Positions 1 through 12,359 of a DNA stretch of 64,000 bases are shown in pieces (within the stretch, counting starts at the first letter, position 1; the number at the start of each line of letters is the position of its first letter). The stretch is from Gongronella butleri (taxonomy: Eukaryota > Mucoromycota > Mucoromycetes > Mucorales > Cunninghamellaceae), in the NCBI GenBank assembly GCA_025201375.1, contig JAIWZP010000042.1:124001-188000 (forward strand). Direction: 5' to 3'. A program made the position numbers and the translations under genes. The notes below the pieces were generated by a model. The model made no database searches. It saw only the letters and a program-made list of their open reading frames with translations, and had not been told where the DNA came from.

Positions 1-888
1 GCACGATCCACCTTGACCAATTGGTGCTTGAACGTGCCATCCTGCTGCTCCACAAGCACACGGCCAGCGATCGACAGGTCACGATCAAACCACGTGTGCC
101 TTTACAAACAAAAAAGAAGTGTCATGAGCTACGTCACGCCCATTGTTTTTTGTTGCCAATAAGCCCCAACGAGCCCCAATTGACCCACTAGGTCGCTTAC
201 CAGATGCCACCACCATAGGTCTGGACGCCAACCTGGAGGTATTCGGACTTGTTCTTCTTGGACACGGGCTTGAGCTATTTATGAAACGAAGCGGCGACAC
301 ATTAGGAGAAGAAATGACCCAAAATGGAGAAAAAATGACCCGAACAGGCGAGATCTCGCTGTCAATTTTTTTTTTTTTGTCTTTTTACCTTCAAGCAAGG
401 CGAGTCGGTATGCGCGCCCAAGATGCTATAGCCGTTACCGGTCTTGTACGCGCCGCCAACGGCAAACGCGACCAAGGCAGAGCCATTGCGCGTGAAATAG
501 TACTTGCCATTCGCCTTTAGCGACGTGTTCCAATTATCGCGTTCCTTGATTTGCTGATATCCGGCCTAAAAACGAGACAATTGCGACCCGTGAGCACGTT
601 TGCGCGCGCGCAAATTCAGCGACTTTGCTTACCTTTTCCAACAACAGTGCAGCCTCGTGCGTCGCATGGAAGGGCGACGGCGACTTGTTGATGAAATCGA
701 GCAAATCTTGAGCTAGAGGGGCAATTCAAAGTCGTGAGCAACTAAAGCACTCGAACCCGAGCTCTCGGACACACTTACCTTCTTGGGGAACAGCAGGGTT
801 GAACTGCAAGTGACGAAAAAAAAAAAAAAAACGTGAAACACTTGATTTTTACAGCTGTTTGCTTCAAAAAAAAAAGGCTTACCACCAT
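1..888 (-). CDS. DNPEP: Aspartyl aminopeptidase (peptidase M18), 5' part; runs off the left edge
   Basis: Cytosolic zinc metallopeptidase that removes N-terminal Asp or Glu from peptides. Rebuilt exons on the minus strand are 888-883, 803-779, 712-633, 565-389, 274-201 and 99-1, giving the first 153 residues in one frame. Exon 3 encodes SPSPFHATHEA and exon 4 ends in the metal-site segment SILGAHTDSP, whose His89 and Asp91 are the family's first zinc ligands. Exons 5 and 6 join across a split Trp codon to give TYGGGIWHTWFDRDL. These are family signatures and align in order with human DNPEP as I know it. The C-terminal two thirds, including the other metal ligands, lie outside the window. The proposed first exon has only six bases (Met-Val) and is the weakest part of the model; a longer first exon upstream cannot be excluded. 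The rest is secure. Confidence 0.93.
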
Positions 889-1589
889 GGTTAACGAGAG
901 TAGAATAAAAAAAAAAAAAGAAAAGAAAAAGAAACCCCGTGCGAAAGTGGAGCCACCATTTAAATGATCACCCGCTAATGCCGCGGGACATCAACTTTTT
1001 CTTTTTTTTTTTTTCTGCCAGCAATAACCAGCACATAGTCGTCCTTCATCGACCGTTGTGCACTCGCCACCGCGTCAGAAACGTGTCATCGACACAGGAA
1101 TAGGAGTAGAGAGTAGGTGATCGGAATTTATGGATGGCAGGATGGGTTATCATAGTGGCGTCTTGCTCTAAAAACATGAACACGTCGTTTTTGGCGCGCG
1201 CTACGTAAAAGGAATGAATTGTAAACATTTTTGTCGAATGTAACGTTGCCTGGCTTCCCATCAAGGCGATTTATGCTCAAAAGAGACCTGCAGGGTCATT
1301 CATGGGTCTTAAATAATAGGAACAAATCAAGTCATGTTCTTTTTTTCTTTTCCTCTTTTATTTTTTTCCTTTCCCTTATGCTTTTCCTTTTTTTCTTTTC
1401 CCTTGTTGCTTTCTTTTTACGGTATATCATATCGTTTGTTTCAAAAATAAATTTCAATCATTCAATGATATCATACTGTAACAGTCCCATTTTAATACTG
1501 TAAAAATGGCTACAGTATGGCCGCCATATCAAAATAAAAGAGGTTGTGACGAGTCTACGGTAGGCTGATGAGCCTCGAAAATGACGGTT

Positions 1590-1785
1590 CCAAGGTTCAC
1601 CCGGTTCTGAACCGACCGGTTCTGTTTTGCTTTTTGCTGCTGTAACAACCACCGGTTCCATATGATACTTCCATTTGGACGGTTCTCAATAAGAATTTCG
1701 CGAACCGGTTCCGATTCTGATTTGGGTCTTTTGGAACAATCGGGTCGGTTCTGTTTTCGTGTTTTGCCCTGGAACCGAACCATTA
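1590..1785. repeat. Cluster of GGTTC/GAACC words (ACCGGTTC-rich low-complexity patch)
   Basis: Within about 200 bp the words GGTTC or GAACC occur roughly ten times, several as ACCGGTTC or CGAACCGGTTCC, on both strands. The patch lies between T-rich sequence and the first TACAGTA cluster. It looks like a decayed simple repeat or the subterminal part of a transposon. No function can be assigned. Confidence 0.55.
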
Positions 1786-2170
1786 CAGTACTACTGTATT
1801 TACAGTATTAGAACCTTTTAGGATCCCTAGCTATCTACTATTAGTAGGCCTCCTCGCTCCTGCGTCGTCGTCCTGCACTCCTGGGTCCTGCCTGCCTGCA
1901 GCCATCCGCCAGCACCCAGCAGCAGGTGCAGTGCACAAAACTTGTCTATAATACAGTGTATCATACTGTACTCAGTAGTAGTATGTACAGTACGCAAAAA
2001 AATATGATAAAAATTTACAGTATCATACCGGTATGATATCATAAAAAAATGGTTGTTTTTGCTTCCATCATGCAACCCAAAATGACAATTTGGGTTGGCA
2101 CTTTGGGAAGGAGTCAAATATGAATTGGTGCAAAAGTAATTTTACGTAACCGAAGTACGGTATCATACGG

Positions 2171-2835
2171 TAGGCACTTTTCTCAAGTCGATCGCCGTTC
2201 ATGCGTCGTCACTCTTTTTTGCAGGGCTTTTTCTTCAGTTGGGGCGACCTGCCATTTTGTGTGCCAATAGAAAATCGTCGGAGTTACCTGTTTGGAATGC
2301 ATTGATCATTCGGAGTTCGAAATTTCCCAAATTTGGCATTTTCTGAGATTGAAAAGTGTGACCCCTGAGTGACCCCTGAATTTTTCAAAGTGGTCGTAGC
2401 ACTTTGGGGGTTTAAGCTTTTTTTGTAGCAAATTTTGCGCTGAAATCGATGCGGTTATTTTTGAGCGGGTTCGACCATGCAAGTGGTATGATACAGTATC
2501 ATATAAAGATGAATTCAAAATAGGACAAATACGAAGCTTTTGGCATTTTCGAGTCGAAAAAAAAATCTGGCAGGTCGTCCATCATCGCATCTTGAAGACT
2601 GACGAGTGACGACTGAGTCGTAGTACAGTAGTTCATGCCGTGAGCCCGTGATGACGCAGCACGCAGGTTTCATTGGCGGGCGAGCAAACTGTACGTACAG
2701 TAAAAAAAATTCTGGAGGCACAACAGGCCGGCAAAGTCCGGAAACACGTCGTCTTTTTAATTTCCAGAGGCGAATGTGTATTTTTTTGGCGGTGTAGCGC
2801 GATGCTGCTGCAAGCATTGCGCATTGGAGTCTGGA
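2171..2835 (+). repeat. Dispersed repeat family A, copy 1
   Basis: This roughly 665-bp tract matches the tract at 22259-22930 along its length in the same orientation. Shared stretches include GTCGATCGCCGTTCATGCG, GTGACCCCTGAGTGACCCCT and TTTTGGCATTTTCGAGTC. A shorter third copy lies at 19440-19735. The tract is diverged and has no long open frame. It may be a non-autonomous or decayed transposon; I could not define terminal repeats or target duplications. Confidence 0.75.
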
Positions 2836-3328
2836 GTGACAGCGCACGTCAAGATTTGCCCAGTGAGCTTAAAAAATAGACGGATCAGAGCATCAGACAT
2901 CATATCATAATTTTGCTATCATACTGTATGTACCGGTACCTATCATAAAATCCCAAGTTCCCAGCAAAATCATGACAGTCGAACTTTTTCGTGCATACGG
3001 TACTGTATGTACAGTATGATACTGTTAGGCCCCCCAGATCCGCAGCACAGATTGCAGATCACTCTATTTTATTTTTTTCTTTTCTTACGCGCTCGCTGCG
3101 CCATCTCTGATCTAGATGGCGCTCCTCGCGCTTCCATAGACCTTTCCAAACGCCCACATTCCATCTTGCACGTTCCAAAAGGTCAAAACGCCAATCATGA
3201 TCCATACAAAACGCCCATCTACAATCGCCAAGACGCGATGGACCATTCTAGATCGAAACATCCAAATAGACGCGTCTTGCCGCAGGCTTCATATTAGAAC
3301 ATTCCCTTAATTTCAAAACTATATGTAA

Positions 3329-3355
3329 AAGGACACCCGCTTCGCGGATGTCCTT
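3329..3355. other. Short stem-loop followed by C/T-rich tract
   Basis: AAGGACACCCGC (3329-3340) can pair with GCGGATGTCCTT (3344-3355) across a TTC loop, giving a 12-bp stem with one mismatch. A run of Ts follows a few bases later. It resembles a hairpin-plus-T terminator in shape, but no transcript ending here is known, so it may be chance. Confidence 0.4.
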
Positions 3356-3704
3356 CCCCTTTTTTCCTTACCGTTCTCACTGTTCTTTTCAACTGCTTCC
3401 CCTCTTCTTGTTATTTCAATAAACTACACTCATGTCGCCACAAATCAAGGAAGAGACAATCGACGTTGCCACCAATGGCATGGCCGACCCCGGCCATGAC
3501 AGATACGTACGCCAACAACAAGCAAGCAATGATGCCAAAGAACATGGTGGGGACTGGGGAGAGATGAATATGATACTGTATGATATGAACCTCAAACTCA
3601 TCTACTCTGACCATGATGACAGTATTATGATAAAAAAATAAAGAGTGTTTTATGTAAATGTATGATTCATGGGACAAAGAGAAAAAAAGATTGAAAAAAG
3701 GGGG

Positions 3705-5188
3705 CTACATGACGACCCAGAAGTCATCCAGGCGTCGTTCAGGTATCGTGATATTGTTCATGCTGAGCTGTTTGCGCCTTGTTTCCTGTGCGGGTATCGA
3801 TTCGGGGTCATTGTCATCATTGTCATTGTCATCGTCCTGCTGATCAATTTGGAGTGTGGTGGCATAATCGGGCAGGCGTTCGCCGTCGCGTGTGACGGTC
3901 TGGTACGTGGGGAGCGTGTCGAGCGCGTCGGGGTCGTGGTCGATTTGCTGGGTGATGTAGAGCGGCAGACCGATGCAGATGGGCGAGGTGGGCGCGTTCT
4001 TGTGGCGGGTATAGATCATGAGCCGCAGGTAGTGTCTAACGTGCAAAAAGGGCGACTCGAGCGAGTAATTGAGGTGGCCCAGCTTGACAAAGGTGCTGTT
4101 CTTCTCCTGGAACGTCGTTTTTTCCGCCCCGGACTTGCTGCTGCTGTGCCCACTGCTGCTGCTGCTGGACGAGCTGCTTGTGCTGCTCAGCAGACCATGA
4201 TTGTGCAATGGAAAATCAAACGCGATGTTGCTGCCCACGGGTGGGTGCAGATAGGTCGATGGCCGATTGCGGCAAAACGTGACATGGCGGCGCCGCTGAT
4301 CCCTAAAACATGGAAAAGTGGTCAGGGCGATTTTTTTTCTTCATTGCTCGTTGCGCGCCCTTGAGGAAGCGCCCTCCTGGGGGGAGTCACCCCCTGTTGC
4401 CTCCTCATTTCCATCCACAAACCACACACACATACATACGCCGCACGCGCACGTGTATTTTTTTTTTTTTTGATTTTTTTTTTTGTTCATTACCCTGCAT
4501 CGTCGTGGTACAATTCCTCTTGGACAACGTCGACATTGATGCGATCGATGGTGATGTTGTTTTGAAGAGGTTTTAGTGCGCCGACAAAGGCGACGGAGGC
4601 GCCGAGGCACGCCCATTTGGGGACTTTGAACTCCCAGGCGAGGTAACCGGGCCTTTGGCCATGCATTGGCCGCTGGGGGACCTGGTAGCCGGTGATCATC
4701 CCTTGAGCAATGTCCTTCGGCATGAGGGTCTTGCGGACGGTGATGGGGCGCTCGATTTCAATGTCTTTTGTGAATTTGCCGAGCGGGACGATGCGTGCGG
4801 CGACAGTGTACTTTATCGACACGAAATCCGTGGTGTACGTGGGACACACGTAGCCTGGAATGGTGACCTCAAAGCCCAGATCTGTGACGCCGCTGGGAAT
4901 GGTCGCCTCTTGCAGCAATGCGTGCTTGGACTTGCGGATGAGGCGCGTGCCTTGAATGCGGCTTGCCAGCAGCGAGTGTGTGAGCGGATCGCGCCAATGT
5001 AAATTGGTCTGGCCCTTGAATCGGATCTCCACACTCGAAAGCGTCGTGGGCTGCGACGTAATAAGACGCAGCTTGCCCCGCAGCTTCTGCCGCTTTGGGT
5101 ACGTTGAATGCTTGTCGTTTGGCCGAGGCCCATAAAATTCGGCCTGCTCGGGAAACGTCAGGTCCACCGCAATAATTTTCTTGGTCAT
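3705..5188 (-). CDS. Arrestin-like protein (arrestin N and C domains)
   Basis: Two exons, 5188-4494 and 4302-3705, join to encode 430 residues; the intron holds a long T run. The N-terminal half has the beta-sandwich pattern of arrestin_N proteins, with GKLRLITSQPTT, VEIRFKGQTNL and the later LGFEVTIPGYVCPTY. The second half continues in the arrestin_C style after a Ser-rich linker near residues 270-290. The C-terminal region has LPTY (362-365) and LPDY (375-378), which resemble the L/PPxY motifs by which fungal arrestins recruit Rsp5/NEDD4-type ubiquitin ligases, followed by an Asp/Asn-rich acidic stretch. By family, it is probably an adaptor for ubiquitin-dependent endocytosis of plasma-membrane transporters. 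The start at 5188 is the Met directly before the first beta-strand. It cannot be tied to a named yeast ART. It is divergent from the proteasome gene across 577 bp. Confidence 0.85.
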
Positions 5189-6949
<1,761 letters not shown>

Positions 6950-7723
6950 ACAAGGCAAATATCCTCTTTCCGCCTTTTTGACTGTAGTTTTTCTCTTTTT
7001 TTTTTTTTCTTTGGTTCTCCTTTTTTTCTGCGGATTACCTCGATTGACAAATAAATAAATAAAATATCACATTGGTTGGCATCGCATCAGCACGCGCGCG
7101 CGCGGATCATGCTTGCAAGTAGCGAAAATGAAGTAAAAGGCGAAAACAGTGCTCTCATTGGCTAAAGCGTGTGACACGGAACGCGCTTCATAAATTTTTT
7201 TTGAAGTCGCGTTCTTGAGGGCGAAAAAAAGGGAGAACCAGCCGTTTCACGTGCGTGGAGGGGTGATGACCTTTTTTTTTAACATGAGGTGCGATTAGAT
7301 GATATTTGGCTGGTAGCGTGGCACTGAATGAGCTCCTGAGTGGGTGGCGAAGTACAAGAAATCGCTTCGTGCGGCTAAAAAACGATCCAAGATCGACAAT
7401 GGGCAAAAGGAAAGATATAAAAAATATAAAAATAATCAAAAAAAAAAAAAGCAAAAAGAACCAAAACTCAAACAATTGATGTCGATGGGCGTGAAATGAT
7501 GATGTATGCTGAGAGCAGGGATGATTTGGCGTATGAAGGGAGGCGTAAATGGAGAAATATAAAGCGTAGGCCCAGTGTTCTGAAAAAGGGTAGCGCCCCT
7601 TTATTTTGTTTCTTTTTTTTTTTTTTCGTTCCTACAATTCTCTTTCTTTTTCTTTATTTTTTCTCTCCCTTTGCTCATTCTCTTTGCTTTTCAAGCCTTT
7701 TTTTGTTGCTGAAGCGCTTATCG
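6950..7723. other. Intergenic region between PSMA6 and the SUMO ligase gene
   Basis: Holds the PSMA6 3' flank with overlapping AATAAA motifs (about 7048-7066), then A- and T-rich sequence that should contain the promoter and 5' UTR of the downstream gene. Short open frames at 7188-7475 and 7496-7795 are low-complexity and not credible as independent genes. Confidence 0.6.
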
Positions 7724-10700
7724 ATGAATACACAGCAACGTGTATCCTCGATGAATCGAGGTAAACCACGTTTTGAAGTGTCGTTCTTGTTTTGAAGGCA
7801 GACACTCACTCGCTTGTGCTTTTTTTTTTCGCATAGACAATGGCAATCAGCCGTCTGGCTGGACACCCACGATAAACATTCAACAGCAACAGCAGCAGCA
7901 GCAACCAGCCAGCAGCAGGGCACTTATGGGCTTGTCTTTACCCAGTCCGTCTGGGTCTGGTGTGCTGTCGAATGGTAAACGAGCGACGACCAGCAAAAGT
8001 CGGTAGTGAGAAGCTGACAACAAGCTTTTTTTTTTTTCTTTTTTTTTTTTTGAATAGGGGTTCACGCAACCACCAGCACTTTTTCCTCGTCCGGGAACAT
8101 AAGCATCCCACTCACGTCCCCAGTGGCGACGACCACCGCAGAGCCTGCGCCGCCGTCGCCCATGGATGACGAAAGACGCACCCTCGTCACGTTTCTAAAG
8201 TCGTTTGTCACTCCTCAAGGTGAAAATATTCCAGCGCCATTGGATCATGACAACACCTTTTGGGAATCTTGCGATGTCATTGAGAATTGGCTCAATGAAA
8301 ACGTTGAAAAAATCAGCCGATTCGAGCCCTATCTTGTGGACATTGCAAAGGTACAGAAAAAAAAAAAAAAAAAAGGGAAAGAAAAATCGATGGTGCTCAA
8401 TGGTTTTTTTTATAGATGATTGCGAAAAACCGCGAATTTAGCCCATGGTCGACGCTTGAATTCTTCAAAACGTTGACAAAGCATAATCAAGGCATGACGG
8501 CCGGTGGAAAAGGCAAGTCCAAAGGAGATCACTCAATGGGAATGGGGGGAAGAGGGGGAAAAAGGGAACGGAAAGCCAACCATAGGGGAAAAAGCAAAAA
8601 GGAAGGAGGTCGTCTGACCTTTTTTTTTGTTTTTCCCTTGATCTAGGCACACTCCTGCAGCTGTACAATGAGGTGCGCCAGTCGCAGGGCTTGCAGCCCA
8701 TTGACGCGCCAAAATCGTCGCCAATTGTCGCGTCGACCAAGCCCATGGCGTCTGTGAGCCAGCGACCACTTTATCCACCTGCTTCATCTGCACCACCACC
8801 CACGTCCGCGGCCCTTCCTGCCATTGCTGCGGCGACAGCAGCTGCAAATTCATCTCTCCATCAAGCGCGTGTGCCGTCCAATGCAGCCAATATGTCCGCG
8901 CCTATGACCAGCATGGCGCCACCACAACCTCGCTTCGCTGTCAGCATGCCCACCAGCATGCCCATCAGCATGCCCGCGTCCAGCATGGCTGCACGAGCCC
9001 CGGTGAGCATGCCCGTCACCATGGCACCCCAAAATATGCAACAGGGGCAGATGCAAGCGCAAATGCAGGCGCTTCAATACCCATTCCAGCCGCAATTCTC
9101 GGCGCCGGCGCAACGACCGCAGCAGCAAACACCGCCCACGCGGCAAATCATCTTGACGGAGCAGCAGGTGATGGCGCTTCAGCAGCAAATGCGACAATTT
9201 CAGCAGAATCAGCAGAATCAGCAGAACCAGCAGAATCAGGCACCAATGGACCGTATGTATCGTCCGTCAACGCCGCCGCAGCCGCGCCCAATGCTTCCTA
9301 CGCATCAATTGCAACAGCAGCAACAACAACAGCAGCAGCAGCAGCTTTTGAATCAGCAGCAACTTGTGCGACAACAGCAATTGACTCAATTTAAGCACCA
9401 ACAATTGACGCCGGCACAACAGCAGCAACTGGCGCAAATGTATCAGCAACAGCAGTTGCAGCAGCAGCAGCAGCAACAACAACAACAGCAGCAACAGCAG
9501 CAACAATTGCAACGGCAAACACAACAACAGCAGAATTGGCCTTTTCCGCCTCAAATGCAGCAGCAATTCCAAATGCTCATTGAACAACAATTGCAGCAGC
9601 AGCAACAGCAGCAACAGCAGCAATTGATGCAATTACAGCAGAAGCAGCAAAATCAACAAAATCAACAAAATCGGCAAAATCAGCAAAATCAACCGCCAAT
9701 GCGTCCAATGCCATCTTCTTCGCCTTCGTGGCCATCCTCCTCATCACCACTCGCATTTGTCCAACCAGCCGCCGTCGTTGCCCCCTCTGACTCACCATCC
9801 TTGTCCAACCCGCCCACCCCCACCACCCCCACGTTCCAGCCCGGGTTAACGTCACCCCCCGTGGCCATGCGGCCCGTGCCCTCGCCAACCGCCAGCATCG
9901 CCGTGCCCTGTGATCAGGGAGTGGCCCCACCCATGCCCAATGTCGCGCCCGTCGCCCACAATGCGGTGCCATCGACGTCGTCACCTACCGTCACCCACGT
10001 CTCACCTGCGCAGCCATCCATTGCGCCCTCCATTGCATTGCAAAAGCTGTCCATTGCCCCGCCGCACGACCCCACCAACGAAAAGAGCGGCAATTTGCCC
10101 CTGTTTCTCATTGACAAAGGCATGCCGCTCAATCCCACTCACCTGCCCCGCAGCAATGCCGCCAGCAATTATCCCTTTTTTGTCGGTGCAGACGAGTTTA
10201 CGCGCCTGCGGCTGCCAGACGACCAGCCCGTCGGCGACATGGGCAAAAACACCCCATTTCGCTATTATCTCTTTGGCCGCAAGACCAATGGCGCCACAAA
10301 ATGCGAATGGCCCGTCTGCGTCACATTCCGCCTCAATGACCACGAGCTACCTCTCGAGCGAGTAAGGAAAAAAAAAAAAAGAAAAAAAAAAAAAAAGAAA
10401 AAAGGAGAAAAAAGAAAAAAGGCTGATTTCTCTTTTGTTTTTCATAGCGCAAACGCGAGCGTGCCAACAACGGACCACATCATATCTGGCTGGGGACGGA
10501 TAAGCCGCTCAATTTGGGCCCGTGGTTGCGCGTGGGCAACAATACACTGACAGTCATACACGGGCGATGTACTTGTCAGTCGCAATTCTTCGTTCGGCGC
10601 TACGAGAGCCAAAGCGAGCGCATGATCACCATGCAAGTCAGCGAGAACCAGATTGAATACGCGGCTGGCCAACGCTACCTCAACGAACTCCTTGGCAACG

Positions 10701-12359
10701 CCTCTGACTCGCAAGACGACGATATCCGCGTGACACAGGCTGTCTTTAGTCTGCCCCTGACCTGCCCAATGTCCTTTAAACGCATCCAATTCCCCGTCAA
10801 GGGCGCCCATTGCCGCCATGTCGAGGTAAAAGCAAAAAAATAAGAAAAAAAAAAGAGAAAAAAGAAAAAAAGAAAAAAAAAAAAAAGAGAGAGAGAGAAA
10901 GAGAAAATGGAACGCTCAATTTGTTCTATTTGTCTAGTGTTTTGATCTGTCGTGCTTTTTGTATTACAATCGTGGTCTTGCGACCTGGAAATGCCCGCAT
11001 TGCAGTCAGATCGTGGGGCCCGGCAAGCTGCGGATCGACCTGTTCATGTACGATCTGCTTGGCAAAGTGGCCAAGGACGTGCGCACCATCACATTTACCC
11101 AGGACAGCAGCAATTGGGAGGTTGCCGAGCGCGACGATCCCGACGAGGACGAGGAGATGACCGAAGCTGACGACACCAGCCGACGGAGCAGCTCCGTCAA
11201 GGGAGAGAACATGGGCTCGCGCGCGTCGTCGTCCATTAGTCGTCCCGCTGCCAATACCAATGTCATTAGCTTGCTGAGTGACGATGAGGACGACGAAAAT
11301 GACAACGATACTCGCGGAAATGTCGGAAATGGTGGAAATGGCGACAATGCACCGTCTTTGCCATCATCGTCGGCCACTTCTCGACCCATTGCACCTCTTC
11401 GCCAGGGATTGGCCACAGCACCCTCCAGATCCACCGTCCAAACACCAAAATCCACGGAAAGCACCGCTATGTCACAGGCGGTGCAATCGCTTTTGCAGCA
11501 GCAACCCGGCAAATCCGTCACAGACCTCAATCTGAGCGCAGCAGCCCTACTCACGGCGGCCAATGCAATCAGCTCCAATGACGCCACAAATGATGCCATG
11601 ATGGCCAATTCGCTTCCATTCCTCAACAATTCGGCAAAGCGCCCATCTCCCGTGACAACAGCCACCACCACAAGCATGCCTACCGTCTCCACCAGCATAT
11701 TGCGTGCCGACGAATCCCCTGCAAAGCGCGCAAAACCCAATCCAGTGCAGCAACCCGCTCCCTCAACACCCAAATTACGCACTTTTGTGACGCGACCACC
11801 GCCACAAACACCTCCATCCCTCACCACTACACCGCCTCCAACCACAGCCACCTCGAATGCCACTCTCATGCCTACCCCATCCTTGGTCATGCCCACTTTT
11901 GCAAAGACCGCCACGGGCATTGCCGCTGCCGCCGCTGCTGCTGCTGCTGCTGCCAATGTTACTGCTGCCAATGTCACTGCTGCAGCCACCGACACACCCG
12001 TCGCCTCATCGTCCTCATCCTCTGCATCCACCACCACCCCCTCATCCTCAAAAACTATACCCGCAATCGGACCAACCACCGCCGTCGTCGGCTTTGGCAC
12101 CCCTGCCGACGTCGCACGCCGATTGACCACACAGCACACATCGCCCCCGTCCCCGGAATCCACCAATTCACCCGCATCCATCAATGGTGCGCAAAACCAA
12201 AATACAAGCATCACCCCACTGACAGAAAATGAGCCGCTCCTAGATGACGAGCCGACAAACAAGTCTCATGACACATTTGGCACGGTCACCTCCTCCAATG
12301 ATGACCAGCCCGTCGCTAGGTGGCACTCCATATTCGACTCTTTATTCCCTTCGACGTGA
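7724..12359 (+). CDS. SP-RING (MIZ) zinc-finger protein, PIAS/ZMIZ-like SUMO E3 ligase with long poly-Gln tract
   Basis: Seven exons (7724-7760, 7837-7974, 8058-8350, 8416-8512, 8647-10361, 10448-10825, 10938-12359) encode 1359 residues. An N-terminal helical region is followed by a Met/Pro/Gln-rich segment dominated by Gln runs (bases about 9180-9680). A PINIT-like region spans roughly residues 640-850, with FRYYLFGRKT and FRLNDHELPLER. The SP-RING follows: LTCPMSFKRIQFPVKG, then HCRHVECFDL and TWKCPHC, with putative zinc-site residues among Cys866, His884, Cys887, Cys905 and Cys908. The acidic tail opens with VISLLSDDEDDE (995-1006), a typical SUMO-interacting motif. The finger reads more like ZMIZ/Tonalli than yeast Siz. 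By family it would attach SUMO to nuclear proteins and co-regulate transcription. Intron 4 (8513-8646) has a GC donor. The start is the first in-frame Met of a short exon and is less certain than the rest. Confidence 0.9.

Larger units (their letters stand above)
889..3704. other. Gene-poor island between DNPEP and the arrestin gene
   Basis: About 2.8 kb with no coding region I can support. It holds T- and A-rich tracts near 1340-1420, a cluster of GGTTC/GAACC words at 1590-1785, a copy of dispersed repeat A (2171-2835), many TACAGTA/TACTGTA words between 1470 and 3580, and a short hairpin at 3329-3355. Short open frames here (for example 3432-3641) show no recognisable domain. The last few hundred bases before 3705 would be the arrestin gene's 3' flank, because that gene reads leftwards. 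Confidence 0.7.

Noticed and set aside
3432..3641. 69-codon frame starting just after a T-rich tract
   Set aside because: No similarity recognised, it contains TACTGTA repeat words, and it lies inside the repeat island.
9267..9632. Poly-Leu open frame on the minus strand
   Set aside because: It is simply the complement of the CAG/CAA poly-Gln run.
11006..12262. 418-codon open frame on the minus strand opposite the last SUMO ligase exon
   Set aside because: It is the antisense shadow of a Ser/Thr/Ala/Pro-rich coding exon, with biased composition (Val, Ala, Gly, Ser runs) and no domain.
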